NCBI GenBank assembly: GCA_029259945.1
Contig: JAJDEF010000039.1
Location: 1-50,977, forward strand
DNA from: Planctomycetota bacterium
GTDB taxonomy: Bacteria > Planctomycetota > Planctomycetia > Pirellulales > Lacipirellulaceae
Length of the DNA: 50,977 nucleotides
Reading direction: 5' to 3'
The notes beneath the pieces are model-generated. The model did no database searches and was not told where the DNA came from. It was given only the letters and a program-made list of their open reading frames with translations. The stretch's first letter is position 1; every line of letters starts with the position of its first letter. Made by a program: the position numbers and the translations under genes. Below are positions 34,101 to 42,979 of this stretch, in pieces.

Positions 34101-35000
34101 ATGAAAAAAACCTTCTTCAAAACCGGCCTTCGTGGCTTGAGATCGTGGGTCGTCGTCTGGATGATTGCGCCATGGACGCTAGTCGTATCTCCTTTCAGCC
34201 TCGTCACCCAAGCCAGCGATCCGACGACTGATGCAACCAAGGCAATCAGTCCGAGATCAGATGTCATTAGGCTTTTTAATGGAAAAGACCTCGAAGGTCT
34301 CTATACATTTCTGGAGGACACCAAGTACGAAGACCCGCGCCAGGTCTTCTCCGTTCGCGACGGAATGTTAGTCATCTCGGGTGATGGCTTCGGAGGTGTG
34401 ATTACGAAGGAAACGTACCGTGATTACCATCTGATTTGTGAGTTCAAGTGGGGCCTGAAAACTTGGAGAACTCGAAAAATAAGTGCCCGTGACAGCGGGA
34501 TTCTCGTTCATGGCAATGGTCCCGACGACAGCTATCTTGGGAGATGGATAACGTCCCATGAGTCCCAAATCATCGAGGGTGGCATGGGCGATCTCATCGT
34601 CGTCAACGGCACCGACGAAGCAGGTCAGCCGATGCCGATCTCCCTGACTGCTGAGGTGACCAAAGATCGTGATGGCGAGACCGTTTGGAAAAAAGGTGGG
34701 GCGAGACAGGTTTTCCACACAGGTTGTATCAACTGGTTCGGCCGCGACCCCGACTGGAATGATGCGCTGGGATTTTCTGGCGCCAACGACATTCCAGGTT
34801 CACCGGATGGGTGGATTCGCATGGAAGTCATTTGTAACGGTAGCAATATCCAGATCCTGGTTGATGGAGTCATGGTGAACGAAGGGTTTGACGCAAATCC
34901 GAGCTCCGGTAAAATTACGATTCAGGCCGAAGCGGCCGAGATGTTTGTGCGTCGCTGGGAACTGTGGCCCATAAACAACTCATTGGTACCTGTTCCATGA
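34101..35000 (+). CDS. DUF1080 / 3-keto-disaccharide hydrolase domain protein
   Basis: The 299-residue protein has a signal-like N-terminus (about 10-35) and one concanavalin-like DUF1080 domain: VIRLFNGKDLEGLYTFLED, a GDGFGGVITKETYRDYHLI strand pair, FKWG, SGILVHGNGPD, ESQIIEGGMGDLIV, and the closing ITIQAEAAEMFVRRWEL. Members hydrolyse 3-keto-glycosides or act as sugar-binding modules; planctomycetes carry many secreted copies. It stands alone, with no sugar-utilisation neighbours, so no substrate is proposed. Confidence 0.9.
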   Translation: MKKTFFKTGLRGLRSWVVVWMIAPWTLVVSPFSLVTQASDPTTDATKAISPRSDVIRLFNGKDLEGLYTFLEDTKYEDPRQVFSVRDGMLVISGDGFGGVITKETYRDYHLICEFKWGLKTWRTRKISARDSGILVHGNGPDDSYLGRWITSHESQIIEGGMGDLIVVNGTDEAGQPMPISLTAEVTKDRDGETVWKKGGARQVFHTGCINWFGRDPDWNDALGFSGANDIPGSPDGWIRMEVICNGSNIQILVDGVMVNEGFDANPSSGKITIQAEAAEMFVRRWELWPINNSLVPVP

Positions 35001-35110
35001 TTCCTGCAATCGCTGCGTCATAATTAACTGTATACAGTCATTTACTGCACGTCGGACTAGCCCCCAGGCATTCTGTAGAGCCTTCATTTACCAAAAGAAC
35101 ACTTTTCACT

Positions 35111-36172
35111 ATGTTCGTCCACTTTTTTCCCATCTCGACAATTCGACGCTGGACATGGGCCCCATGGTTGGTCGTGGTTTGCAGTCTGATAATTCTCCCC
35201 AGTTGGGCAGAAGAGACGACCAGCGATTCAAACGTGCAAAAATGGATTGGTAATCTCGATGACGATCAGTATGCGACCCGTGTGAACGCTCAAAATCAAC
35301 TAGAGCTGTTGGGCCTTGCCGCTCTCCATGCGGTCGCCAAGACAAGCCAAAACGGTTCGCTCGAAAGCTCCACGCGAGCCATCAATATTCTCCTGTCCTG
35401 GTCAGAGTCGTCCGACCGCTCCATTCGTGTTGCAGCCCTAGAAAAGCTCATTGCCTTGCCGAATCGGCCCAAGGAATCGAAAATCGCGGCCGAACTTCTG
35501 GCCAGCGCTCGCGAAGAAGAGGCGCTCGCGGCAATCGTTGCCTTGGGGGGCTACCACACCCTTTACCTCAAGCCGAATCTCGGAAATAGACAACAGCTAC
35601 AGGCGCAAATCGTGATCGGCGCAAAATGGAAAGGGGGCGCGGAGGGCCTTAAGCACTTGGCAGCCGTTCGACGAGCGACAACCATCGGCTTCCATTACGC
35701 CCCCATCGACGACACCGCGATCGAGCCACTGCTTGAACTTAACCGGACACTAAGATTTGAGTTCTATGGAACTCGTGAGGTTTCTGCCGCCGCCATTGCC
35801 AAGCTCGAACAACGGTTTCCCAATCGGGTGGTCGTTCGAGGCGGAGCACGGCTAGGAATTTCAGGCGAACTCGGGTCAGGCAAAGTCACTGCAGTGCTTA
35901 AAAACAGTGCTGCCGAAAAGGCAGGCTTACAAAGAGATGACGTGATTACAGAACTCGATGGCAAGAAAATTGAGGACTTCACTGGCTTAATCGCACGAAT
36001 CGCAGAGCATGAACCGGGCGACTCGGCCGTGCTCACGATCCTACGGAATAAAAATCCCCTGCAGATTACCGTGAAGTTTGACCACTGGGGATTGGATCAA
36101 TCGCAACTAGAAGGGCAAGATGAAAACGGCCCAAGTGCAATCCCTCCGCCCATACGGCTCGATCGGCGATAA
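35111..36172 (+). CDS. secreted HEAT-like/PDZ protein
   Basis: The 353-residue protein has an N-terminal membrane or signal segment (WAPWLVVVCSLIILPSWA). Helical repeats follow (about 38-140; WIGNLDDDQYATRVNAQNQL, VAALEKLIALPNR), then a middle part with leucine-rich-repeat-like phrases (GLKHLAAVRRA, IEPLLELN), and a C-terminal PDZ domain (about 250-335; SGKVTAVLKNSAAEKAGLQR, ELDGKKIEDFTGLIARI). No protease domain is present. Proteins of this plan are common in planctomycetes; the PDZ domain probably binds the C-termini of envelope proteins. It is convergent with the next minus-strand gene. Confidence 0.82.
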   Translation: MFVHFFPISTIRRWTWAPWLVVVCSLIILPSWAEETTSDSNVQKWIGNLDDDQYATRVNAQNQLELLGLAALHAVAKTSQNGSLESSTRAINILLSWSESSDRSIRVAALEKLIALPNRPKESKIAAELLASAREEEALAAIVALGGYHTLYLKPNLGNRQQLQAQIVIGAKWKGGAEGLKHLAAVRRATTIGFHYAPIDDTAIEPLLELNRTLRFEFYGTREVSAAAIAKLEQRFPNRVVVRGGARLGISGELGSGKVTAVLKNSAAEKAGLQRDDVITELDGKKIEDFTGLIARIAEHEPGDSAVLTILRNKNPLQITVKFDHWGLDQSQLEGQDENGPSAIPPPIRLDRR

Positions 36173-36246
36173 GCACCAGCCACGGTGGTGCCTTTGCAAG
36201 AGACTCGCATCCAAATTCACTCAGTGGTATTCGGTGGAACGGCTAC

Positions 36247-36281
36247 AAAAAAACCTCAACGAGCCGATCAGCCCGTCGAGG
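36247..36281 (-). terminator. intrinsic terminator for the 88-aa gene
   Basis: On the minus strand CCTCGACG and CGTTGAGG (36254-36281 overall) pair over eight positions including one G-T, followed by seven T residues (36247-36253 on the plus strand are A). It works best in the minus direction. Confidence 0.8.
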
Positions 36282-36312
36282 TCTCTAGGTGTATTTGCTC
36301 AGAAAGAATTGC

Positions 36313-36579
36313 TTAGACCGCTAGCGAGGCTTCGATCTCTTTTTCTATCGTCGACAGATGGCCGCTCTTATGGAGCTGGCCAGCGAGAAGGTCGCGTCCC
36401 TTATCGGTCCAGACGCCAATCGAGCGTACCGGGCTATTCGAATCGGGGCAGAGGAAAGTCACTTGCGTAGGGGTGACGGCCTGAATTTCAATGGCATCGT
36501 CCTGACGAGAGAACGCCACCGAAAACGAGACTTGGCGATTGTTCTCTTCGTCCTCCCAATTCGTTTCTATTGTTTGCAT
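36313..36579 (-). CDS. small conserved-looking hypothetical protein
   Basis: The 88-residue soluble protein is acidic at the start (MQTIETNWEDEENNRQVSFS), with strand-like stretches (AIEIQAVTPTQVTFLCPDSN, RSIGVWTDKGRDLLAGQL) and a helical end. Its composition and the intrinsic terminator 32 bp after the stop support a real gene. No family was recognised and no partner gene is adjacent in the same direction. Confidence 0.65.
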   Translation of the reverse strand: MQTIETNWEDEENNRQVSFSVAFSRQDDAIEIQAVTPTQVTFLCPDSNSPVRSIGVWTDKGRDLLAGQLHKSGHLSTIEKEIEASLAV

Positions 36580-36781
36580 CGCTCGAACACTCCCATGTTT
36601 GTATTGACTGATAACCGGCCCAAAGTTTTTAGAACCTGCGAAAAACAGCTTAGTTTACACCCAACTTCGGCTAATAACAGCGCTGAAATCGCGGGGATTT
36701 GCCCGGTTTGGGTAAAATATCGTGCTCAGAGGCCCCGATTTTGCCGGATATGCCTTCAGAATCAATGGGAATAGCCCATTT

Positions 36782-38188
36782 CTATCGGTTGTCGATGACC
36801 ATCCAGCCATTGTCTGCCACGGAGAACAGGGGTCGGAATGGACTGCGACAGCCACGACGAGCCGTCCGTCCCAGGTGCCAGACAAGATTGGTCCCGATAT
36901 TCCAGGCCTCTTCGCTAACGCCATTGATGCCGTCCGGTTGGTCGGTAATCAGATAGTTGAATCCTGTCTGTAGTGACCAGCGGTCGTTAAGCGGCGCCGA
37001 AAATTCACCACCAAAGATGCCTTCGCTACTACCGGTTGCACCACCCCAAAGTCGGCATTGATAGCCCTTCCCGAAATTCCATCGGACAAACAAGGCGTAC
37101 TGATCGGTTGCTTCATAAACAATGCCGTCGATGATGTTGCTATTTGTACCCGAAGTGCTGAAGAAACCAACCTCACGTCCTCGTGGACTCTTCAAGCTAA
37201 TTTCGGTGCGTATCTGATGAAAGTCAACATCCTCGTCCAGGTCGTCGTTTAGTAAGTCCCAAACCACCCCAAACTGAAGGCCCGTCCGCACTCGACGGAA
37301 TAAGCCGGCAGTCACAAATTGCTGAGAACGATCATCGGGCGAAGTGGCGGTTCCAGAGAACCGACTTTGGACGGCCTGATAACCGAGTTGATAACTTACT
37401 TGTGGAAGTATCAAGCCTATCAGCGGAGCACGCCCACTGATGTTGATGCCTTCTTGGAATCCAAAGTTTGAGTCACTACGTCTAGCACCACCAGGTGGGA
37501 GGGGGGCGAAATCGCGTGGCCCACGGAAACCGTGAACGCCTGCCCACACCGAGAGATCTTTGAAACGTGGTAAGCAAACCGGGAAACACCAGTAGTCCGA
37601 TCCAGGTCGCCCGACACAACTGCCGCAACTAGTCACTCCGCAACTTGGTTCACCGATTCCGCAGCCCGGTTCGGCAAAGCCACATCCTGGCTCGCAGATT
37701 CCACAGCCCGGTTCGCAAATCCCGCCGCCGATTTCACAGGCGCAACCCTCGTGATAAACCTCATATTCAGGCGTGGGGCCCGATTCATAAATCACTTCGC
37801 CGTCGCTGGCCGGGCCGACATGCACATCATGTCGAACGGTTTTCCTCTTTTGAGGTGCAGTACGAATAGGTGCAGCTGCTCGCTCGCTGGCTACGCGCTT
37901 GACTACTTTCTTACGCGGAGCCGCCACCACCTCTTCGAAGTCTACCGGTTCGATTTCTTGAACCTGTTCTCGAATCGTCGGCTTTGCGTTCGAAGGAGTT
38001 GCATTTGGCGCGCGAAACGACTTCTTTGCATTTTGGCTAGCGGCTTGTTCTGCTTCACCTGGCTTTTGAAAATGCAGGTGCGTCGCGTGGGTTTCGTGCG
38101 ATTGGCCTGGAGAGGCCAAGAGCGTCAGCGAAAACACGAGTGCAGATGCAGTAATAGATAGTCGGGAAAATCTTTGGTAGCAATTCAT
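36782..38188 (-). CDS. outer-membrane barrel-like protein with Cys/Gly repeat region
   Basis: About 468 residues. A signal peptide (SRLSITASALVFSLTLLASPG) is followed by a Lys/Ala/Pro-rich stretch, then a Cys/Gly-rich repeat (about 150-195) with units such as ICEPGCG, ICEPGCG, FAEPGCG and IGEPSCG, and a C-terminal region (about 215-468) of alternating aromatic strands consistent with a beta-barrel (SYQLGYQAVQSRFSG, WSLQTGFNYLITD). It resembles the planctomycete DUF6666-type proteins. Met at 38188 is chosen because GAGGG lies 8 nt upstream and the signal follows. It may be a surface protein crosslinked by disulfides; this is inference. Confidence 0.75.
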   Translation of the reverse strand: MNCYQRFSRLSITASALVFSLTLLASPGQSHETHATHLHFQKPGEAEQAASQNAKKSFRAPNATPSNAKPTIREQVQEIEPVDFEEVVAAPRKKVVKRVASERAAAPIRTAPQKRKTVRHDVHVGPASDGEVIYESGPTPEYEVYHEGCACEIGGGICEPGCGICEPGCGFAEPGCGIGEPSCGVTSCGSCVGRPGSDYWCFPVCLPRFKDLSVWAGVHGFRGPRDFAPLPPGGARRSDSNFGFQEGINISGRAPLIGLILPQVSYQLGYQAVQSRFSGTATSPDDRSQQFVTAGLFRRVRTGLQFGVVWDLLNDDLDEDVDFHQIRTEISLKSPRGREVGFFSTSGTNSNIIDGIVYEATDQYALFVRWNFGKGYQCRLWGGATGSSEGIFGGEFSAPLNDRWSLQTGFNYLITDQPDGINGVSEEAWNIGTNLVWHLGRTARRGCRSPFRPLFSVADNGWMVIDNR

Positions 38189-39410
38189 CGATCGACCCTC
38201 AGCAACTATTTTCTCCGAATCCATTTGTAAGCCTCTAAAGTGGCATACGACTTGGATGCTTTGATTTAGTTGCTGCCTTGGTCATCGACACACGTAGTGG
38301 CAAAAACGTTTGGAGGTGAACTCCAGCTGACTGCCAGTCATCGCGCGTCTCGGTAGCCCCCCCGAGAAAAAACACGTACTAGTGACATCGGCGTCCCTAA
38401 ACTCGATACTTTCGGAAAACTTGGAATAATTAGAAATCTTTCCCTAACCCCCCCCTGGTTAACGGTTCGATGCTCCAAATGCCGTAGATCGCTAGCATGT
38501 CCCTCGCTTATTCAGGCCCGGAGGGCTGGCACAACCCTAGCCGGTGCCGTAAGGCACCGGGCATGGTTACTAAGGATGTTGCTGCCCTCCTGGCTGAAAA
38601 CCCAGCTTGTCACCCTCAGCTACCGACTGTCCAGAAAGCCGTTAGTAGAATTTCCTGGGGCAAATGACCGCCAACCAGCGGAATTCGGCAAAAAAAGCAA
38701 GCTTTTGACGTAAGCTTTTATAGGAGAAAAACTTGCGACAGCTGCCAGTCACCCAGTCAGGTGGTACGCAAGGCGGCAAAAAACTAGATGTTGCCCGCCT
38801 CTCTGTTTGTGTCGATACTAGAGGTACAAGCTTGTGGTGTTCTGGCTGAATCGATTTCGATTCTACCCTCCACTCGCTTTGGGCACGTCGCGGGCCGCGA
38901 ATGACGGCCGCGGTGCCTCGGAATAGACTTCAGCGCTCTTTGCCAACCTTCGCTTAGGTGTGCATCTCGGCTTGCGAGTTGGAGCATCCTGCTCGCCCTT
39001 CGCAATGCCGCGTGCCAGCGTCCTCTCTCGGACAGCGTCACTATCTCTCTGTCGCATTCCGTTCACTTTGTTGTGAGTTGGCTTGCAGTCAGGTTTTGGT
39101 GAGCTTCGCTCCACTCCCCATCTCGAGGATGCGTTTCTCTTGCACCCCGATTTTGCTGATCGCGTTTTTGTGTTTCGCGTCGGTCGATCGGGTCGCAAAC
39201 CAACGAGTATAAGATGCCACTCCCAAGTGATCGCGCAAGGAAGCGCTGCAGACAGTAGGACACGAAGGCAAACGAATCGCACGAAATTGGCAACTTTTTT
39301 GGAATCGTAAAGGGTCGAGCCTACAAGGGCATCGTATTTAATGGGCTTAAAACAGCACTAGCGGGTAAAAATCGTCGTACAACTACGGCTAGATGAAGGA
39401 GAAACAGGAT
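38189..39410. other. 1.2-kb gene-free, hairpin-rich region upstream of prkA
   Basis: No convincing gene was found on either strand. It contains the palindrome at 38541-38560, near-repeats of AAGCTTTT around 38698-38720, and a GC-richer part (about 38860-39290) with several short hairpins, for example GAGCA-TCC-TGCTC near 38983 and a stem around GTGAGCTTCGCTCCAC near 39099. Open frames in that part are rich in Arg, Ser and Cys and look non-coding. A structured RNA, a long leader for prkA, or a dispersed repeat are possible. Confidence 0.5.
38541..38560. repeat. perfect palindrome CCGGTGCC/GGCACCGG
   Basis: An 8-bp perfect stem with loop GTAA, embedded in a longer imperfect repeat (about 38512-38562) starting GGCCCGGAGGGCTGGCACAA. 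It is not followed by a T-run, so it is not a standard terminator. Confidence 0.7.
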
Positions 39411-41462
39411 ATGTCTAACGGCAACGAAATCATTTCTCTAGTTTCACAGCGCCAAGATCGCGAACAGTTTCGTCGCAAGAACTGGGTCGGCTCGTTTGAA
39501 GAATACCTGAACATCGTCCGCGAAAATCCTGAAGTCACCCGGACGGCGTATCAGCGTATCTACGACATGATCCTCACCTACGGCGTCGAGGTCGTCAGCA
39601 AAGGGCGCGAGAAGGAATATCACTACCACTTCTTTGACGATCCAGTGAACGACGGCCGTGATGCTGTGTTTGGGCTCCGCGACCCTCTTCACCGACTGGT
39701 GAATGCGCTCAAGAGTGCTGCCCACGAATATGGGATCGAAAAGCGTGTGCTATTGCTGCATGGCCCCGTCGGAAGCAGTAAAAGTACGATTGCTCGTCTG
39801 TTGAAGCAGGGTGTCGAACGCTATTCGTCCACGAACGAGGGCGCATTATACACCTTGGGTTGGGTCAGCGAAGAAGACCCCAACGAAGTGCAATGGTGCC
39901 CGATGAATGAGGAACCGCTGCACCTCATTCCCGAACGTTTCCGAGAAGAAGTAGCCTCGCAGCTCAACGCCGGCCACGAAGAAGGCGACTATCACGTTCG
40001 AATTCGAGGCGAGTTAGATCCCTTCTGCCGGTTTATGTATCAGGAACGGCTTAAAAAGTACGACGGCGATTGGACGCGAGTAATTCAAGATGTGCGTGTC
40101 CGTCGTGTGATTCTGAGCGAGAAAGACCGCGTCGGCATCGGTACCTTCCAGCCCAAGGACGAGAAGAATCAAGACGCCACCGAACTAACCGGCGATATCA
40201 ACTACCGAAAAATTGCCATCTATGGCAGCGACAGCGACCCCCGTGCTTTTAATTTCGACGGGGAGTTCAATGTTGCTAATCGGGGCATTGTCGAATTTGT
40301 CGAGGTGCTAAAACTCGACGTGGCGTTCCTCTACGATCTGCTCGGCGCAAGCCAAGAACATTGCATCAAACCAAAAAAATTCGCGCAGACCGACATCGAC
40401 GAAGTGATTATCGGCCATACCAACGAGCCTGAATATCGCCGGCTGCAAAATAATGAATTTATGGAAGCGCTACGCGATCGTACCGTAAAAATCGACATCC
40501 CCTACGTGACAACGCTCGAACACGAAATCTGCATTTACGAGAAAGACTACAACTCGAAAACGGTTCTTGGGAAACACATCGCTCCGCATACGATCGAGAT
40601 GGCCGCGATGTGGGCGCTGCTCACCCGACTCGAGGAACCAAAGCATGCCGGCTTAAGTCGGCTTCAGAAACTCAAACTTTACAACGGCAAGACATTGCCT
40701 GGCTTCACCGAAGAAAATATCTCGGAACTTCGCGATCAGGCCATTCAGGAAGGGCTCATCGGGATCTCGCCACGGTATGTACAAGACAAAATCTCGAATG
40801 CGCTGGTCGCCCATCCCGAGGCAAAATCGATCAACCCCTTCATGGTACTCAACGAATTAGAATCGGGCCTCAAACATCACAGCTTGATTAACAACGAAGA
40901 GCTTAAACAAGAATACCGCGAGTTGCTTGGTGTGGTGAAAGAAGAATACGAAAACATCGTCAAGCTCGAAGTACAGCGGGCGATTGCTGCCGACGAAGAT
41001 GCCTTGTCCCGATTGTGTGGCAATTACATCGATAATGTAAAAGCGTACACACAGAAGGAGAAAGTTAAGAACCCGTTCACCGGGCAATACGAAGAAGCTG
41101 ACGAACGTCTGATGCGATCGATCGAAGATAAAATTGATATCCCCGAAAGTCGCAAAGACGATTTTCGTCGCGAGATTATGAATTACATCGGGGCCCTCTC
41201 GATCGATGGTAAAAAGTTCGATTACAAAACGAACGAACGATTGAACAAAGCATTAGAACTCAAACTGTTCGAAGATCAAAAAGACTCGATCAAGTTGACC
41301 TCTCTGGTCTCGAATGTCATTGATGAAGAAACCCAGAAGAAAATCGATGTCGTGAAAGGTCGTTTGATCCGCGATTACGGATACGACGACGAAAGCGCAA
41401 CCGATGTGCTGCACTACGTTGCCAGCATCTTCGCACGCGGTGATACCAAAGAGAGTGACTAA
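39411..41462 (+). CDS. prkA: PrkA-family serine protein kinase/AAA protein
   Basis: The 683-residue protein is full length for PrkA. It shows the AAA Walker A motif [18 protein letters not shown] (about residue 115), further AAA elements, and the C-terminal PrkA kinase-like domain. PrkA proteins are ATP-dependent stress regulators with reported kinase and AAA+ protease-like activity, and occur with YeaH and SpoVR partners, exactly as here. The frame also has an ATG at 39393, but ATG at 39411 has AAGGAG 9 nt upstream and that first ATG overlaps this ribosome-binding site. The next gene starts 218 bp downstream, across a composite repeat. Confidence 0.94.
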   Translation: MSNGNEIISLVSQRQDREQFRRKNWVGSFEEYLNIVRENPEVTRTAYQRIYDMILTYGVEVVSKGREKEYHYHFFDDPVNDGRDAVFGLRDPLHRLVNALKSAAHEYGIEKRVLLLHGPVGSSKSTIARLLKQGVERYSSTNEGALYTLGWVSEEDPNEVQWCPMNEEPLHLIPERFREEVASQLNAGHEEGDYHVRIRGELDPFCRFMYQERLKKYDGDWTRVIQDVRVRRVILSEKDRVGIGTFQPKDEKNQDATELTGDINYRKIAIYGSDSDPRAFNFDGEFNVANRGIVEFVEVLKLDVAFLYDLLGASQEHCIKPKKFAQTDIDEVIIGHTNEPEYRRLQNNEFMEALRDRTVKIDIPYVTTLEHEICIYEKDYNSKTVLGKHIAPHTIEMAAMWALLTRLEEPKHAGLSRLQKLKLYNGKTLPGFTEENISELRDQAIQEGLIGISPRYVQDKISNALVAHPEAKSINPFMVLNELESGLKHHSLINNEELKQEYRELLGVVKEEYENIVKLEVQRAIAADEDALSRLCGNYIDNVKAYTQKEKVKNPFTGQYEEADERLMRSIEDKIDIPESRKDDFRREIMNYIGALSIDGKKFDYKTNERLNKALELKLFEDQKDSIKLTSLVSNVIDEETQKKIDVVKGRLIRDYGYDDESATDVLHYVASIFARGDTKESD

Positions 41463-41470
41463 ACGATATT

Positions 41471-41612
41471 ACCACGGAGGACTCAGAGGGAATTTTGTAG
41501 AGTGGGTGGTTCTGTCGGCAATTGAGCGAACCACACCTTTTCGTTTTGCCGCCGACAGGTTCACCCACCTTTTGCGGCTAGCCTCGGTGTTCTCCGTGTC
41601 TTCGTGGTAAAC
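41471..41612. repeat. composite nested repeat between prkA and yeaH (contains GTGGGTGGTTCTG copy 2)
   Basis: The outer arms ACCACGGAGGACTCAGAG (41471-41488) and CTCCGTGTCTTCGTGGT (41592-41608) are inverted and mostly complementary. Nested inside is the second copy of the GTGGGTGGTTCTG palindrome (arms 41502-41519 and 41551-41568, 15 of 18 paired). Confidence 0.8.
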
Positions 41613-41680
41613 CCAAAACAAAAAACGTTTTGTATTGTCCAAGCAGTTTAGCGACAAAATTTCTCTACCGGAGCAGTTTT

Positions 41681-42790
41681 ATGCTAATGGATATTGAACG
41701 CGACCAGCGTCGCTTCAAGCAGATTGTACGTGGTCGGATTCGGGAGAATCTGCGCAAGTACATCACCCATGGCGAAATGATTGGCCGAAAGGGAAAAGAG
41801 GTCGTCAGCATCCCCGTCCCCAAATTAGATGTCCCCAGGTTTCGCTTCGGAAAAAACGGCTCCGGGGGCGTAGGCCAAGGCGAAGGCGAAATTGGGCAGC
41901 CCATTGGTAAACCGGGCGACGACCCAGGCGCGGCCGGTGGAGCAGGTAGCGAGCCAGGCGACGGACATTTCATGGAAGTCGAAGTCGCCCTCGAAGAGTT
42001 GGCCGCAATGCTAGGCGACGAACTAGAATTGCCGCGCATCGAGCCCAAGGGGACGGCAAACATTACTTCCGAAAAGTCAAAGTACAACACTATCCGCCAA
42101 ACAGGGCCCGAATCGCTGCGGCATTTCAAACGAACTTACCTGAGCGCTCTCCGGCGCCAAATTTCGACAGGCACTTATCAGCCAGACGATCCTTACGTCG
42201 TCCCCGTTAAAAGCGACAAGCAGTATCGATCTTGGAATGACGTCCCCAAGCCCGAAGTCAACGCGGTAGTGATTTACCTGATGGATGTTTCGGGGTCGAT
42301 GACCGACGACCAGAAAGAAATCGTCCGCACCGAAGCATTTTGGATCGACACTTGGCTAGCAAGCCAATATCAGGGGCTAGAAACCCGCTACATCATTCAC
42401 GACGCGGTCGCAAAAGAAGTCGACGAGCACACTTTTTATCACACCCGCGAAAGCGGCGGCACACGCATTAGCTCGGCCTACAAAGTTTGCGCCGAGCTGG
42501 TAAAAAAATCGTTTCCCGTCGAAGATTGGAATATCTACTGTTTTCAATTTTCCGATGGCGATAACTGGGGCGACGACAACCGAGAAGCCTTCGACCTACT
42601 CAGCGAAAAATTGTTGCCCACCGCCAACCTGTTTTGTTACGGCCAAGTCGAAAGCCCCTATGGCAGCGGCGATTTTATCGAGGCATTACGCAAACAATAC
42701 CAGGAACACGAAACTCTTGTCTTATCCGACATCCGTGACAAAGAGGGTATCTACGAATCGATCCGCACCTTTTTAGGCAAAGGGAAGTAA
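41681..42790 (+). CDS. yeaH: YeaH/YhbH family (DUF444) protein
   Basis: About 369 residues. The N-terminus [20 protein letters not shown] is typical of the family, followed by a Gly-rich linker (about 68-105) and a von Willebrand A-like domain with the metal-binding motif MDVSGSM (about 203-209). YeaH partners PrkA and SpoVR in stress and stationary-phase responses in many bacteria; its biochemical role is not settled. Met at 41681 has GGAG 9 nt upstream; the frame is open from 41630 but that part is not family-like. It is flanked on both sides by composite repeats. Confidence 0.92.
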   Translation: MLMDIERDQRRFKQIVRGRIRENLRKYITHGEMIGRKGKEVVSIPVPKLDVPRFRFGKNGSGGVGQGEGEIGQPIGKPGDDPGAAGGAGSEPGDGHFMEVEVALEELAAMLGDELELPRIEPKGTANITSEKSKYNTIRQTGPESLRHFKRTYLSALRRQISTGTYQPDDPYVVPVKSDKQYRSWNDVPKPEVNAVVIYLMDVSGSMTDDQKEIVRTEAFWIDTWLASQYQGLETRYIIHDAVAKEVDEHTFYHTRESGGTRISSAYKVCAELVKKSFPVEDWNIYCFQFSDGDNWGDDNREAFDLLSEKLLPTANLFCYGQVESPYGSGDFIEALRKQYQEHETLVLSDIRDKEGIYESIRTFLGKGK

Positions 42791-42797
42791 GTAGAAA

Positions 42798-42915
42798 CCA
42801 CAGAGGAACACGGATAGACACAGAGACGCTAGTTATTAGGCGCTAGGTGCGAGCTAGAAATTGAAAGCAATTGCAGTCCCGTCCATCATCCATGTTTATC
42901 TGTGTTCATCCGTGG
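42798..42915. repeat. CCACAGAGGAAC inverted repeat between yeaH and spoVR
   Basis: CCACAGAGGAACACGGATAG (from 42798) and TATCTGTGTTCATCCGTGG (42897-42915) are imperfect inverted copies of one another, related to the outer arms of the repeat at 41471-41612. Confidence 0.72.
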
Positions 42916-42979
42916 CTAATTTTCTGTCCCTAATTTAACCACGAAAAGTCCTGTAGAACCAAAAAACGAGAACGACGCA

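Noticed and set aside
35027..35038. 12-bp palindrome ACTGTATACAGT downstream of the DUF1080 gene
   Set aside because: It is a single AT-rich palindrome with no T-run, no second copy in the window and no clear relation to a promoter.
39083..39310. Short frames on both strands upstream of prkA
   Set aside because: Composition is biased to Arg and Ser, there is no ribosome-binding site, and several frames overlap without any one standing out; treated as non-coding.
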